A DNA stretch of 12,567 nt. Source: an uncultured Clostridia bacterium. Lineage in GTDB: Bacteria > Bacillota > Clostridia > TANB77 > CAG-508. Below, piece by piece: positions 1 to 7,039 of this stretch; within the stretch, counting starts at the first letter, position 1; each line of letters opens with the position of its first letter. A program made the translations under genes and the position numbers. The DNA is taken from positions 1 through 12,567 of the forward strand of contig CAKPHD010000042.1 in assembly GCA_934155625.1 (NCBI GenBank), written 5' to 3'. The notes beneath the pieces were generated by a model. That model was given only the letters and a program-made list of their open reading frames with translations. It had not been told where the DNA came from and ran no database searches.

Positions 1-187
1 TTTCAAGGATTTTTATATTTTTTCAAAGTTCTTAAATATTTTTATGTTATTATACTAACTCTCAAATTTATATAATTTATCTTTAAACATTTCATTTTTT
101 GCAATGACTACATCATATTTATGAATTTTACTATTCAGAATTTTTTAAACTCTGAAATTTAAGTATTTCTATTAAATTCAAATTGTT
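1..187. other. Non-coding end region, possibly decayed coding sequence
   Basis: No intact gene is visible. On the minus strand this stretch follows the abrupt end of the ABC ATPase gene. One frame (about 145 to 53) stays open for some 25 codons and reads KIHKYDVVIAKNEMFKDK, which looks coding-like but matches nothing I recognise. A weak 6-bp inverted repeat (TTCAGA/TCTGAA, about 136-158) has no T-tract, so I do not call it a terminator. It could be the decayed remainder of the ATPase operon or plain spacer. Confidence 0.3.
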
Positions 188-790
188 TTATCCTGCATAC
201 TGTCTACTTTGAAATCTACCTTCTGATATATCATGAGTCACCATTAATGCAGTAATATTTTCTGCTTTTAAAATCTTAAAAATATCCTCTGTAACCATTA
301 ATCTTGTTTGATAATCTAGCGCTGAAAAAGCTTCATCCAATAATAAAATTTTAGGACGAATTGCAAGAGTTCTAATAAGTGCAACTCTTTGCCTCATACC
401 ACCTGATAACTGAGCAGGATATTTATCTTTAAATTCATACAATCCATATTTTTTTAATAATTCTTCTACATATATTCTATTTTCTTGCGTATTTTCTTTT
501 TGAATTTCTAAGCCTAATAATACATTTTTATATATTGTTCTCCATTCCAAAAGATTGTCTTTTTGCAACATATATCCTATTTTTCCATCTATATATATTT
601 CTCCTGAACTTTTACTCTCAAGTCCTGAAATAATTGATAATAATGTTGATTTTCCACACCCACTTGGGCCTATTATACTTATGTATTCACCCTCATTTAT
701 ATCAAAATTTATATTTTTCAATGCTTCTATCTCTCCATTTTGAGATTGATATGTTTTACATATGTTTTTAACTTCCAATATTTTTTTCAT
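188..790 (-). CDS. ABC transporter ATP-binding protein, NitT/TauT (SsuB-like) type, C-terminally truncated
   Basis: Cytoplasmic ATPase that would power an importer of the nitrate/sulfonate/taurine or thiamine-precursor class. All nucleotide-binding motifs are visible: Walker A GPSGCGKST (41-49), a Q-loop around Q76, signature LSGGM (128-132), Walker B ILLLDE (148-153) and the switch His in MVTHD (186). I start at the ATG at 790, because the upstream ATG at 805 overlaps the Shine-Dalgarno GGAGGT (798-803). Family members are usually about 240-260 residues; this one stops at 200. Homology ends at THDISE (190) and the last ten residues (GRFQSRQYAG) are foreign. Another frame after that point reads ISK-VDS, reminiscent of the usual ISMADR, so a small indel near 210-220 probably broke the gene. 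No permease or binding-protein gene is in view, and the gene sits right behind the htpG terminator with no clear promoter. Probably a non-functional remnant. Confidence 0.8.
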   Translation of the reverse strand: MKKILEVKNICKTYQSQNGEIEALKNINFDINEGEYISIIGPSGCGKSTLLSIISGLESKSSGEIYIDGKIGYMLQKDNLLEWRTIYKNVLLGLEIQKENTQENRIYVEELLKKYGLYEFKDKYPAQLSGGMRQRVALIRTLAIRPKILLLDEAFSALDYQTRLMVTEDIFKILKAENITALMVTHDISEGRFQSRQYAG

Positions 791-819
791 ATTTAGTACC
801 TCCATTTGTATATTTTATG

Positions 820-854
820 AAAAAAATAAGAATACGCCACATATGACGTATTCT
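820..854 (-). terminator. Intrinsic terminator of htpG
   Basis: On the minus strand, AGAATACG (854-847) pairs perfectly with CGTATTCT (836-829) across a 10-nt loop. TA and then seven T residues (826-820) follow. It starts seven bases after the htpG stop codon, so it ends the htpG transcript and separates it from the ABC ATPase gene downstream. Confidence 0.9.
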
Positions 855-860
855 TCTAAA

Positions 861-2747
861 TTATTTTGATATTAAATTACAAACCAAGTTGCTAATTTCT
901 GTTGGATTTTCAATAGGTAAACCTTCGATTAGTCTAGCTTGAGCATATAGAACTTTAGTATATTCTTTAAGTTCGTCTTTATTAGTTCCGTATAAATCTT
1001 TAATTTTTTGAGCAATTGGATGATTTTCATTAATTTCTAATATAGTTTGAGCTTTTATTTTTTCTTCATTATTTGGCATAGAGTTGATAACTTTTTCCAT
1101 CTTAACTGAAATTGCTCCTTCACTTGTTAAACATACTGGATGATTTTTTAATTTATGTGTATATCTTACTTTGTCAACTTCTTCTCCTACCGCTTCTTTC
1201 ATAAGTTCAAACATATCTTTATTTTCATCATTTACTTTTTGAAGTTCTTCTTTTTCTTCTTTAGTTTCTAAATCTATATTGTCTGCACATACATTTGCAA
1301 ATTTCTTTCCTTCATATTCTTGTAATACTTGCATTACAAATTCATCTACATTTTCTGTTAAATATAATATTTCATATTCTTTATCTTTTACACCTTCAAC
1401 TTGTGGTAACATATCAATTTTATCAATTGATTCACCTGATGCATAATAAATAGTGTCTTGTCCTTCTTTCATTCTTGAAACATATTCTCCTAATGTTACT
1501 AGCTTCTTTTCTGATGAAGAATAGAACATTAACAAGTCTTTTAATTTATCTTTATTCATTCCATAATTATCATAAGTTCCGTATTTTAATTGCATTCCAA
1601 ATGTATTAAAGAATTTTTCATATTCTTCTCTTTCATTTTTCATCATATTTTGTAATTCTGATTTTATCTTATTTTCAAGATTCTTAGCTATAATTCTTAG
1701 TTGTCTGTCATGTTGTAACATTTCTCTTGAAATATTTAAAGATAAATCTGGACTGTCAACTAATCCTTTTACAAATCCAAAATAATCTGGTAATAATTCA
1801 CCGCATCTATCCATTATTAACACACCATTTGAATATAACTGAAGTCCTTTTTCATATTCTTGTGAATAATAATCATATGGTAAATGTGATGGTATATATA
1901 ATAATGCATTATATATAAATTGACCTTCTACTGATGAGTGAATTACTTTTAAAGGTGGCATAAAATCATTAAACTTTTCTGTATAGAAACTATTATATTC
2001 TTCTTTAGTTACTTTGCTTTTTTCTTTTTTCCAAATTGGAATCATACTATTTATCGTTTCTGTCTCTATATGTGTTTCATATTCATTTTCTGTTCCTTCT
2101 TTTTTATGTTGATGTTCTACATCCATTTTTATAGGGTGTCTTATATAATCAGAATATCTTTTTATTAATTCTTGAATTTTATATTGGTCTAAAAATTCAC
2201 TATATTTTTCGTCTTCGTTATCTTCTTTTATGTGTAATGTTATTGTTGTTCCAATATCTTCTTTTTCACATGGCTCTATTGTGTATCCTTCTACTCCTGT
2301 TGATTCCCATTTATGTGCTTGTGCTTCATCAACTGATTTACTTTCTACTGTTACCTTGTCACTTACCATAAATGCAGAATAGAATCCTACACCAAATTGT
2401 CCTATTATATCAATATCTTCTTTTTTCTCATTTGCTTCTTTAAATGCTAATGATCCACTTTGTGCAATTGTTCCTAAATTGTTCTCAAGTTCTTGTTCTG
2501 TCATTCCACATCCATTGTCTTTTATTATTATTTGACGATTTTCTTTGTCAATTTTTATTTTGATTTCTAATTTTGATGTGTCTACATTTAAATTTTTGTC
2601 TGTTAATGAACGATATGCTAGTTTGTCTATAGCATCACTTGCATTTGAGATTAGTTCTCTTAAAAATATTTCTTTGTTTGTATAAATTGAATTTATCATT
2701 AAATCTAGTAGTCTTTTTGACTCTGCTTTAAATTGTTTTGTTTCCAT
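861..2747 (-). CDS. htpG: Molecular chaperone HtpG (Hsp90)
   Basis: Bacterial Hsp90, an ATP-driven cytosolic dimeric chaperone that remodels client proteins and works with DnaK. The 628-residue length is full size. The GHKL ATPase domain is intact: FLRELISNASDAIDKL carries the catalytic Glu (E31) and the magnesium-binding Asn (N35), DNGCGM (77-82) binds the nucleotide, and IGQFGVGFYSAF (115-126) is the lid/P-loop motif. The middle domain follows, with SLNISREMLQ typical of the client and ATP-gamma-phosphate loop. The C-terminal dimerisation domain ends in the usual LYAQARLIEGLPIENP. The start at 2747 has an AAAGGAG Shine-Dalgarno about 11 nt upstream. The gene stands alone between its own promoter with a CIRCE operator and its own terminator, so it is a monocistronic heat-shock gene. 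No damage is seen. Confidence 0.98.
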   Translation of the reverse strand: METKQFKAESKRLLDLMINSIYTNKEIFLRELISNASDAIDKLAYRSLTDKNLNVDTSKLEIKIKIDKENRQIIIKDNGCGMTEQELENNLGTIAQSGSLAFKEANEKKEDIDIIGQFGVGFYSAFMVSDKVTVESKSVDEAQAHKWESTGVEGYTIEPCEKEDIGTTITLHIKEDNEDEKYSEFLDQYKIQELIKRYSDYIRHPIKMDVEHQHKKEGTENEYETHIETETINSMIPIWKKEKSKVTKEEYNSFYTEKFNDFMPPLKVIHSSVEGQFIYNALLYIPSHLPYDYYSQEYEKGLQLYSNGVLIMDRCGELLPDYFGFVKGLVDSPDLSLNISREMLQHDRQLRIIAKNLENKIKSELQNMMKNEREEYEKFFNTFGMQLKYGTYDNYGMNKDKLKDLLMFYSSSEKKLVTLGEYVSRMKEGQDTIYYASGESIDKIDMLPQVEGVKDKEYEILYLTENVDEFVMQVLQEYEGKKFANVCADNIDLETKEEKEELQKVNDENKDMFELMKEAVGEEVDKVRYTHKLKNHPVCLTSEGAISVKMEKVINSMPNNEEKIKAQTILEINENHPIAQKIKDLYGTNKDELKEYTKVLYAQARLIEGLPIENPTEISNLVCNLISK

Positions 2748-2774
2748 ATTAAAACACTCTCCTTTGATATTGCT

Positions 2775-2803
2775 ATTATATATCTATATTTTAGCAATGT
2801 CAA
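2775..2803 (-). promoter_or_regulatory. Sigma-A promoter of htpG
   Basis: Both hexamers match consensus: TTGACA at 2803-2798 and TATAAT at 2780-2775, with a 17-nt spacer. Transcription should begin near 2768, giving a leader of about 20 nt that contains the AAAGGAG ribosome binding site. The -35 box lies inside the CIRCE operator. Confidence 0.93.
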
Positions 2804-2817
2804 CAAAAGAGTGCTAG
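2791..2817 (-). promoter_or_regulatory. CIRCE operator (HrcA-binding site)
   Basis: Reading the minus strand, CTAGCACTC (2817-2809), a 9-nt spacer, then CATTGCTAA (2799-2791). The known CIRCE consensus is TTAGCACTC-N9-GAGTGCTAA; this matches 15 of 18 positions with exactly the right spacer. It covers the -35 box of the htpG promoter, which is where the HrcA repressor would block RNA polymerase. The left half is nearly perfect and the right half has two changes, so the site may be of moderate affinity. Confidence 0.85.
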
Positions 2818-2837
2818 TTTTCACAAACTTTTCACAA
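2816..2837 (-). repeat. Two 11-bp direct repeats upstream of the htpG promoter
   Basis: On the minus strand TTGTGAAAAGT (2837-2827) is followed directly by TTGTGAAAACT (2826-2816), 10 of 11 bases identical. The pair lies just upstream of the CIRCE operator, centred roughly 58 bp before the predicted start. An 11-bp period is typical of sites bound side by side on one DNA face. No particular regulator can be named, and chance in AT-rich DNA remains possible. Confidence 0.45.
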
Positions 2838-2847
2838 TTATTAAATT

Positions 2848-4182
2848 TTATAATCCCATAATAGCTGTAGCAATATTAAAATACACTAATACAGAAAGAA
2901 TATCCACAATAGTAGTAATCAAAGGTGCAGCCATAATTGCTGGATCCAACTTTAGTTTCTTAGCAAGCAAAGGCAGTAAGCAACCAATTGACTTAGATAA
3001 TATAACTGTAGTAGTTATGCTTAACCCTACTGTACATGCTAATTGTAAGTTTTTATATTGTGCAAAAATTCTTAAGCCATTAATAGTTGCTAATGATATT
3101 CCTACTATAACAGCTATTCTTATTTCTTTCCATAAAATTTTAAATACATCTTTTACTTCAAGTTCATCTGTTGCAAGACCACGAATTATAAGTGTTGAGC
3201 TTTGTGAACCACAGTTTCCACCTGTATCCATTAGCATTGGTAAAAATGCTACTAATAATGGAACTGCCGCAAATGCGTTTTCATACTTTGTTATTATTGT
3301 TCCTGTTATAGCAGATGAAAGCATCAATATAAGTAACCAAACAATTCTATTTTTAGCATGCTTAAATACTGATGTTTCAAAATAGCTTTCTTCTGTTGGC
3401 GCCATAGCAGCCATTTTCTCGAAGTCTTCTTCTGCTTCATCTTGTAATACATTTATAGCATCATCTACTGTTACTATTCCAACTAATCTATTTTCTTTAT
3501 CAACTACTGGTAAAGCATACAAATCATATTTATCAAATTTCTTTGCTACTTCTTCTTTATCTTCTAATGTATTTACAGATATGATATTTGTTTCCATATT
3601 ATCTGAAATTAAACTATTTTCTTTTGCTAATAATATTTCTTTTATACTTATAATTCCTTGTAATTTTCTATTTTGACCTAATACATAACAAGTATATATT
3701 GTTTCTGAATCTGTTCCTATTTTACGTATTCTATCTAGTGCTTGTTCTATTGTCATGTCTTCTTTTAAATCAATAAACTCTGTTGTCATTATACTTCCAG
3801 CACTATCTTCTGGGTATTTTAGTAATTCATTTATTATTTTTCTATCATCTTTATTTACATTCCTTAAAATTCTTGTTACAACATTTGATGGCATTTCTTC
3901 TATTAAATCTACAGTATCATCCATAAACAATTCATCTAATATGTTTTTTAACTCTGTATCTGTCAAGTCTTTTATTAGTTTTTCTCTCATATCTGTTTCC
4001 ATATATGAAAATGCCATACCTGCTTTTTCTTTTGATAATAATCTAAAAAGAATAACAGCTTGTTCTTTATCTAATTCGTCTAATATCTCTGATATATCAG
4101 CACTTTTCATTTCTTTAAGCTCTTTTTTTAGTTGTGTAAATTGCTTAGTATTAATTAGTTCTTTTATCTCTTCTATATCCAT
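2848..4182 (-). CDS. mgtE: Magnesium transporter MgtE, second tandem copy
   Basis: Dimeric Mg2+ channel/transporter of the plasma membrane that closes when cytosolic Mg2+ is high. The 444-residue protein has the full layout: an N domain of superhelical repeats (about 1-125), two CBS domains (about 130-255), the acidic connecting helix (LQDEAEEDFEKM), and a five-helix membrane domain from about 285. The pore motif FLPMLMDTGGNCGSQ and the last-helix motif LDPAIMAAPLITTIVD, with the conserved pore Asp, are present. The start at 4182 has AAGGAGGG seven bases upstream, and only 15 nt separate it from the stop of the first copy, so the two are co-transcribed and probably co-translated. By eye the paralogues are about 70-75% identical, so this is a fairly old duplication. 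No terminator is visible between this gene and the htpG promoter. Confidence 0.96.
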   Translation of the reverse strand: MDIEEIKELINTKQFTQLKKELKEMKSADISEILDELDKEQAVILFRLLSKEKAGMAFSYMETDMREKLIKDLTDTELKNILDELFMDDTVDLIEEMPSNVVTRILRNVNKDDRKIINELLKYPEDSAGSIMTTEFIDLKEDMTIEQALDRIRKIGTDSETIYTCYVLGQNRKLQGIISIKEILLAKENSLISDNMETNIISVNTLEDKEEVAKKFDKYDLYALPVVDKENRLVGIVTVDDAINVLQDEAEEDFEKMAAMAPTEESYFETSVFKHAKNRIVWLLILMLSSAITGTIITKYENAFAAVPLLVAFLPMLMDTGGNCGSQSSTLIIRGLATDELEVKDVFKILWKEIRIAVIVGISLATINGLRIFAQYKNLQLACTVGLSITTTVILSKSIGCLLPLLAKKLKLDPAIMAAPLITTIVDILSVLVYFNIATAIMGL

Positions 4183-4197
4183 TTTGTACCCTCCTTA

Positions 4198-5535
4198 CTA
4201 AAGTCCCATAATATGTGTTGCAACTTGGAAATACACCAATATTGAGCACACATCGACAACTGTTGTAATTAATGGTGCTGCCATAATTGCAGGGTCTAAT
4301 TTTAATCTTTTAGCAAGTAATGGTAATGTACAACCTATTACTTTAGCCACAACTACTGTTGCTATTAATGTAATACTTAACACAATTGCAAGTTGCATGT
4401 TTTTATATTGAATCATTATTCTTATCATATTTACAATAGCTAAAGCAATACCAACAACTATTGCTACTCTAATTTCTTTCCACAGTACTCTAAATACATC
4501 TTTTAATTTTATTTCATCAGTTGCAAGACCACGAATTATAAGTGTTGAACTTTGAGAGCCACAGTTTCCACCAGTCCCCATTATCATAGGTATAAATGCT
4601 ACTAATATTGGAACTACTGCAAATGCATCTTCATATTTAGTTAATATGTTGCCTGTAAATGCTGACGATAGCATTAATATTAATAACCATAATATTCTAC
4701 TTTTGGCATGTTTGAATACTGATGTTTGAAAATAGCCTTCTTCTGTTGGTGTTATTGCTGCCATCTTTTCGAAATCTTCTTCTACTTCATATTGTAATAC
4801 ATTTATAGCATCATCTACTGTTATTATTCCAACTAATCTATTTTCATGATCTACTACTGGTAATGCAAAGTAATCATATTTATCAAACATTTTTGCTACT
4901 TCTTCTTGGTCTTCTAATGTATTTACAGATATTATGTTTGTTTCCATTAAAGTTCCTATTTTAGTTTCTTTTTTACTTAATAAAATATCTTTAATATTTA
5001 TAATTCCTTTAAGGATTCTTTCTGAACTTAATACATAGCATGTATATATTGTTTCTGAATCTACCCCTATTTTTCTAACTCTTTTTAATGCTTCTTCTGC
5101 TGTCATATCTTCTTTTAAATCGATAAACTCTGTTGTCATTATACTTCCAGCACTGTCTTCTGGATATTTTAATAATTCATTAATTACCTTTCTATCTTCA
5201 TGCGGAATTGCTTTTAATATTTTAGGTACTATATTTGATGGCATTTCTTCTATTAAATCTACAGTATCATCCATGAATAATTCATCTAATACATTTTTTA
5301 ATTCTGTATCTGTTAAATCTTGTATTAGTTTTTCTCTCATATCTGATTCCATATGAGAAAATGTTTCTCCAGCTTTTTCTTTTTGTAGAAGTCTGAATAC
5401 TATTATTACACTTTCTTTATCTTCTAGTTCATCTAATAGTTCTGATATATCAGCACTATTCATCTCTTCCAATTTTCTTTTTAATGTTGTGAATTTTTTG
5501 TTTGCAACTAATTCTTTTATTTCTTCTATTTCCAT
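4198..5535 (-). CDS. mgtE: Magnesium transporter MgtE, first tandem copy
   Basis: Plasma-membrane Mg2+ channel/transporter, 445 residues, with the same order as its neighbour: N domain, paired CBS domains, connecting helix, five membrane helices. The pore motif reads FIPMIMGTGGNCGSQ and the last-helix motif LDPAIMAAPLITTVVD keeps the pore Asp. I start at the ATG at 5535: AGGGGG lies six bases upstream, whereas the ATG at 5553 lies upstream of that ribosome binding site. Differences from the second copy include the connecting helix (LQYEVEEDFEKM here, LQDEAEEDFEKM there), a region that senses Mg2+ in the family, and G for D before TGGN. The two copies may therefore gate differently. This gene lies behind a leader with a terminator and a small reading frame, and no promoter is visible between that terminator and the start, so expression should depend on read-through. 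Confidence 0.96.
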   Translation of the reverse strand: MEIEEIKELVANKKFTTLKRKLEEMNSADISELLDELEDKESVIIVFRLLQKEKAGETFSHMESDMREKLIQDLTDTELKNVLDELFMDDTVDLIEEMPSNIVPKILKAIPHEDRKVINELLKYPEDSAGSIMTTEFIDLKEDMTAEEALKRVRKIGVDSETIYTCYVLSSERILKGIINIKDILLSKKETKIGTLMETNIISVNTLEDQEEVAKMFDKYDYFALPVVDHENRLVGIITVDDAINVLQYEVEEDFEKMAAITPTEEGYFQTSVFKHAKSRILWLLILMLSSAFTGNILTKYEDAFAVVPILVAFIPMIMGTGGNCGSQSSTLIIRGLATDEIKLKDVFRVLWKEIRVAIVVGIALAIVNMIRIMIQYKNMQLAIVLSITLIATVVVAKVIGCTLPLLAKRLKLDPAIMAAPLITTVVDVCSILVYFQVATHIMGL

Positions 5536-5571
5536 TTCTTTCCCCCTATTCATTTAAATAAGAAATGGATT

Positions 5572-5624
5572 AAAAAAATAACGTATCAAAAAATGAGCAA
5601 AGAACTTTTCCTCATTTTTTGATA
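5572..5624 (-). terminator. Strong intrinsic terminator in the mgtE leader
   Basis: On the minus strand TATCAAAAAATGAG (5624-5611) pairs perfectly with CTCATTTTTTGATA (5597-5584), a 14-bp stem with a 13-nt loop. CGTTA and then seven T residues (5578-5572) follow. It could terminate tyrS transcripts, but it also stands between any upstream promoter and mgtE, so it must be conditional if mgtE is to be expressed. The stop codon of the leader reading frame lies within its 3' arm. Confidence 0.88.
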
Positions 5625-5683
5625 TATCATCATTTTATCCATTTTCAGCTTTGGATTTTCTCGCGGTTCTTCACTCATTTTCC
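5584..5683 (-). promoter_or_regulatory. Candidate attenuator: antiterminator versus terminator
   Basis: The segment over the leader start codon, AAAATGAGTGAAGAAC (5681-5666), can pair with GTTCTTTGCTCATTTT (5605-5590) over 16 continuous base pairs (14 Watson-Crick, two G-U). The second segment is the loop plus 3' arm of the terminator. The antiterminator and terminator stems therefore exclude each other, and the antiterminator also hides the leader start codon. A ribosome at the leader start would prevent the antiterminator; a ribosome far into the leader would block the terminator. This is the architecture of a translation-coupled attenuator. The direction of the Mg2+ response cannot be decided from sequence. 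Confidence 0.6.
5586..5678 (-). CDS. Putative 30-residue leader peptide of the mgtE operon
   Basis: An ATG at 5678 opens a 30-codon frame ending at TGA (5588-5586). AAAGGAG and GAGG lie just upstream, an unusually good ribosome binding site for a chance frame. The peptide begins MSEEPRENPK, with three Glu and two Pro within residues 3-9. It then becomes Lys- and Met-rich (LKMDKMMIYQKMRK) and ends SSLLIF. Known MgtL leader peptides of enterobacteria also start with acidic and proline residues that destabilise the translating ribosome when Mg2+ is low; the resemblance here is in composition and position, not in sequence. The coding region overlaps both arms of the terminator, so translation would directly affect termination. 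It may instead be a chance frame in the tyrS 3' region. Confidence 0.5.
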   Translation of the reverse strand: MSEEPRENPKLKMDKMMIYQKMRKSSLLIF

Positions 5684-5701
5684 TCACGCTCCTTTTGTTT
5701 T

Positions 5702-5730
5702 ATTATATTTTATTTTCTGCCTACATAGTA
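5702..5730 (-). promoter_or_regulatory. Possible weak promoter for the mgtE leader
   Basis: A perfect -10 box TATAAT lies at 5707-5702, just behind the tyrS stop codon, but the -35 region 17 bases upstream (TACTAT) is poor. A start near 5695 would give a 5' end about 17 nt before the leader ATG. If this promoter is not real, mgtE is transcribed by read-through from tyrS. Confidence 0.35.
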
Positions 5731-6933
5731 GTTTTTCTTACCTCTTTTGATAATTATATATGTCTCGTCTATAAACATATCATCTGTTATTGTTGTTGTT
5801 ACATCTGTGACTTTTTCTCCATTTATAGAAACAGCTCCGCTTTGTGTAAATTCTCTTGCTTCTCTTTTGCTAGAAGCGGCTCCAACTTTAACTAGCATAT
5901 CAACTATTCCAACATTGCTTTCTACATCTTTGATATCTTGTTCATCAAATAAGTCTGAAATATCTTGCTTTGTTAAGTTCTTGAATTCATTATTAAATAA
6001 ACTTTGTGCTAATTTTTCTGCTCTTTCATATTCTTCTTTTCCATGTAAGAATGTGATAATTTCTCTTGCTAATGCTTTATGTGCTTCCCTTAATTCTGGA
6101 TGTTCTGCATTTTTCTTTGCATATTCTTCAATTTCTTCTTTTGATAAAAATGTATATATTTTTAAATAATCTATTACCATACTGTCTTCTACATTTACAA
6201 AGAATTGATATAGTTTATAACTTGATGTTTTATTTTTATCTAACCACAATGCATTTCCTTCACTTTTCCCGAATTTTTTTCCTTGTGAATCTGTAACTAA
6301 TGGCATTGTAAATCCATATACTTCATCTCCTGTTGATCTTCTTATTAAGTCTATTCCTGCTGTAATATTTCCCCATTGGTCAGATCCTGCACATTGTAAG
6401 TTTACTCCATTGCATTCATGTAAATGTTTGAAGTCTAGTGCTTGTAATATCATATATGAAAATTCTGTATATGTAATTCCTGTATCAAGTCTTCTTCTTA
6501 TTATATCTTTGTCTAACATGTAATTTACATTAAAATATTTTCCGTAATCTCTTAGAAAATCTATTACATTTATATCTTTATACCAATCATTGTTGTTTAC
6601 AACTTCAAATCCAAATATTTTTTCTACTTGCTCTTTTAAACATTCAAAGTTGTGCTTTACTTGTTCTTTACTTATCATTGCTCTTTCTGTTGTAGGTCTT
6701 GGGTCTCCTATCATTCCTGTTCCTCCACCTACTAAAAGTATTGGATGATGTCCTGCTTCTTTTAATCTTTTTGATATTAAAAAACTTGATAAATGTCCAA
6801 CATGTAAGCTATCTGCTGTTGGATCTGTTCCTATATAAAATGTTAGTCCACCTTTGTTTAATTTTTCTTCTAGTTCTGGGCTTGATATATCTTTTATTAA
6901 TCCTCTCCATTTTAATTCTTCTACTAATGTCAT
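5710..6933 (-). CDS. tyrS: Tyrosine--tRNA ligase
   Basis: Charges tRNA-Tyr with tyrosine in the cytosol; class I synthetase. The Rossmann fold opens with FYIGTDPTADSLHVGHL, holding the HIGH-type signature HVGH (44-47). GSDQWGNITAG (183-193) is the tyrosine-site motif and KFGKS (220-224) is the KMSKS-type loop. The C-terminal S4 RNA-binding domain is complete (about 340-400, VGAASSKREAREFTQSGAVSINGEKV region). The length of 407 residues is usual. I start at the ATG at 6933, eight bases after AAAGGAG; the upstream in-frame ATG at 6951 precedes that site. The gene has its own consensus promoter and a short leader with no room for a T-box. No separate terminator precedes the leader-like structure downstream. 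Confidence 0.98.
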   Translation of the reverse strand: MTLVEELKWRGLIKDISSPELEEKLNKGGLTFYIGTDPTADSLHVGHLSSFLISKRLKEAGHHPILLVGGGTGMIGDPRPTTERAMISKEQVKHNFECLKEQVEKIFGFEVVNNNDWYKDINVIDFLRDYGKYFNVNYMLDKDIIRRRLDTGITYTEFSYMILQALDFKHLHECNGVNLQCAGSDQWGNITAGIDLIRRSTGDEVYGFTMPLVTDSQGKKFGKSEGNALWLDKNKTSSYKLYQFFVNVEDSMVIDYLKIYTFLSKEEIEEYAKKNAEHPELREAHKALAREIITFLHGKEEYERAEKLAQSLFNNEFKNLTKQDISDLFDEQDIKDVESNVGIVDMLVKVGAASSKREAREFTQSGAVSINGEKVTDVTTTITDDMFIDETYIIIKRGKKNYYVGRK

Positions 6934-6971
6934 TGGTGTTGCTCCTTTCAATTTCGCTTAAATTCTATCAT

Positions 6972-7000
6972 ATTATACCATATTCTCCTTTTTTTATCAA
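6972..7000 (-). promoter_or_regulatory. Promoter of tyrS
   Basis: TTGATA (7000-6995), a 17-nt spacer, then TATAAT (6977-6972), with TGG directly before the -10 box (extended -10). Transcription should begin near 6965, leaving a leader of about 32 nt. Many Firmicute tyrS genes have a T-box riboswitch; none fits here. Confidence 0.88.
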
Positions 7001-7039
7001 TTATTTTCTATGATTTTTATCTAGAAAGATTAAAATGAG

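Noticed and set aside
2816..2837. CtsR operator at htpG
   Set aside because: The repeats have an 11-bp period and GTGAAAA cores, not the GGTCAAA heptamers with a 3-nt spacer of the CtsR site.
5536..5709. M-box (ykoK-type) Mg2+ riboswitch before mgtE
   Set aside because: The space is about 175 nt, but I could not find the conserved M-box sequence blocks; the region is explained better by a small reading frame plus a terminator. A covariance-model search would settle it.
3017..6296. Several plus-strand open frames of 60-150 codons opposite mgtE and tyrS
   Set aside because: They are antisense shadows of strongly conserved minus-strand genes, with no ribosome binding sites and low-complexity Ser/Leu/Ile composition.
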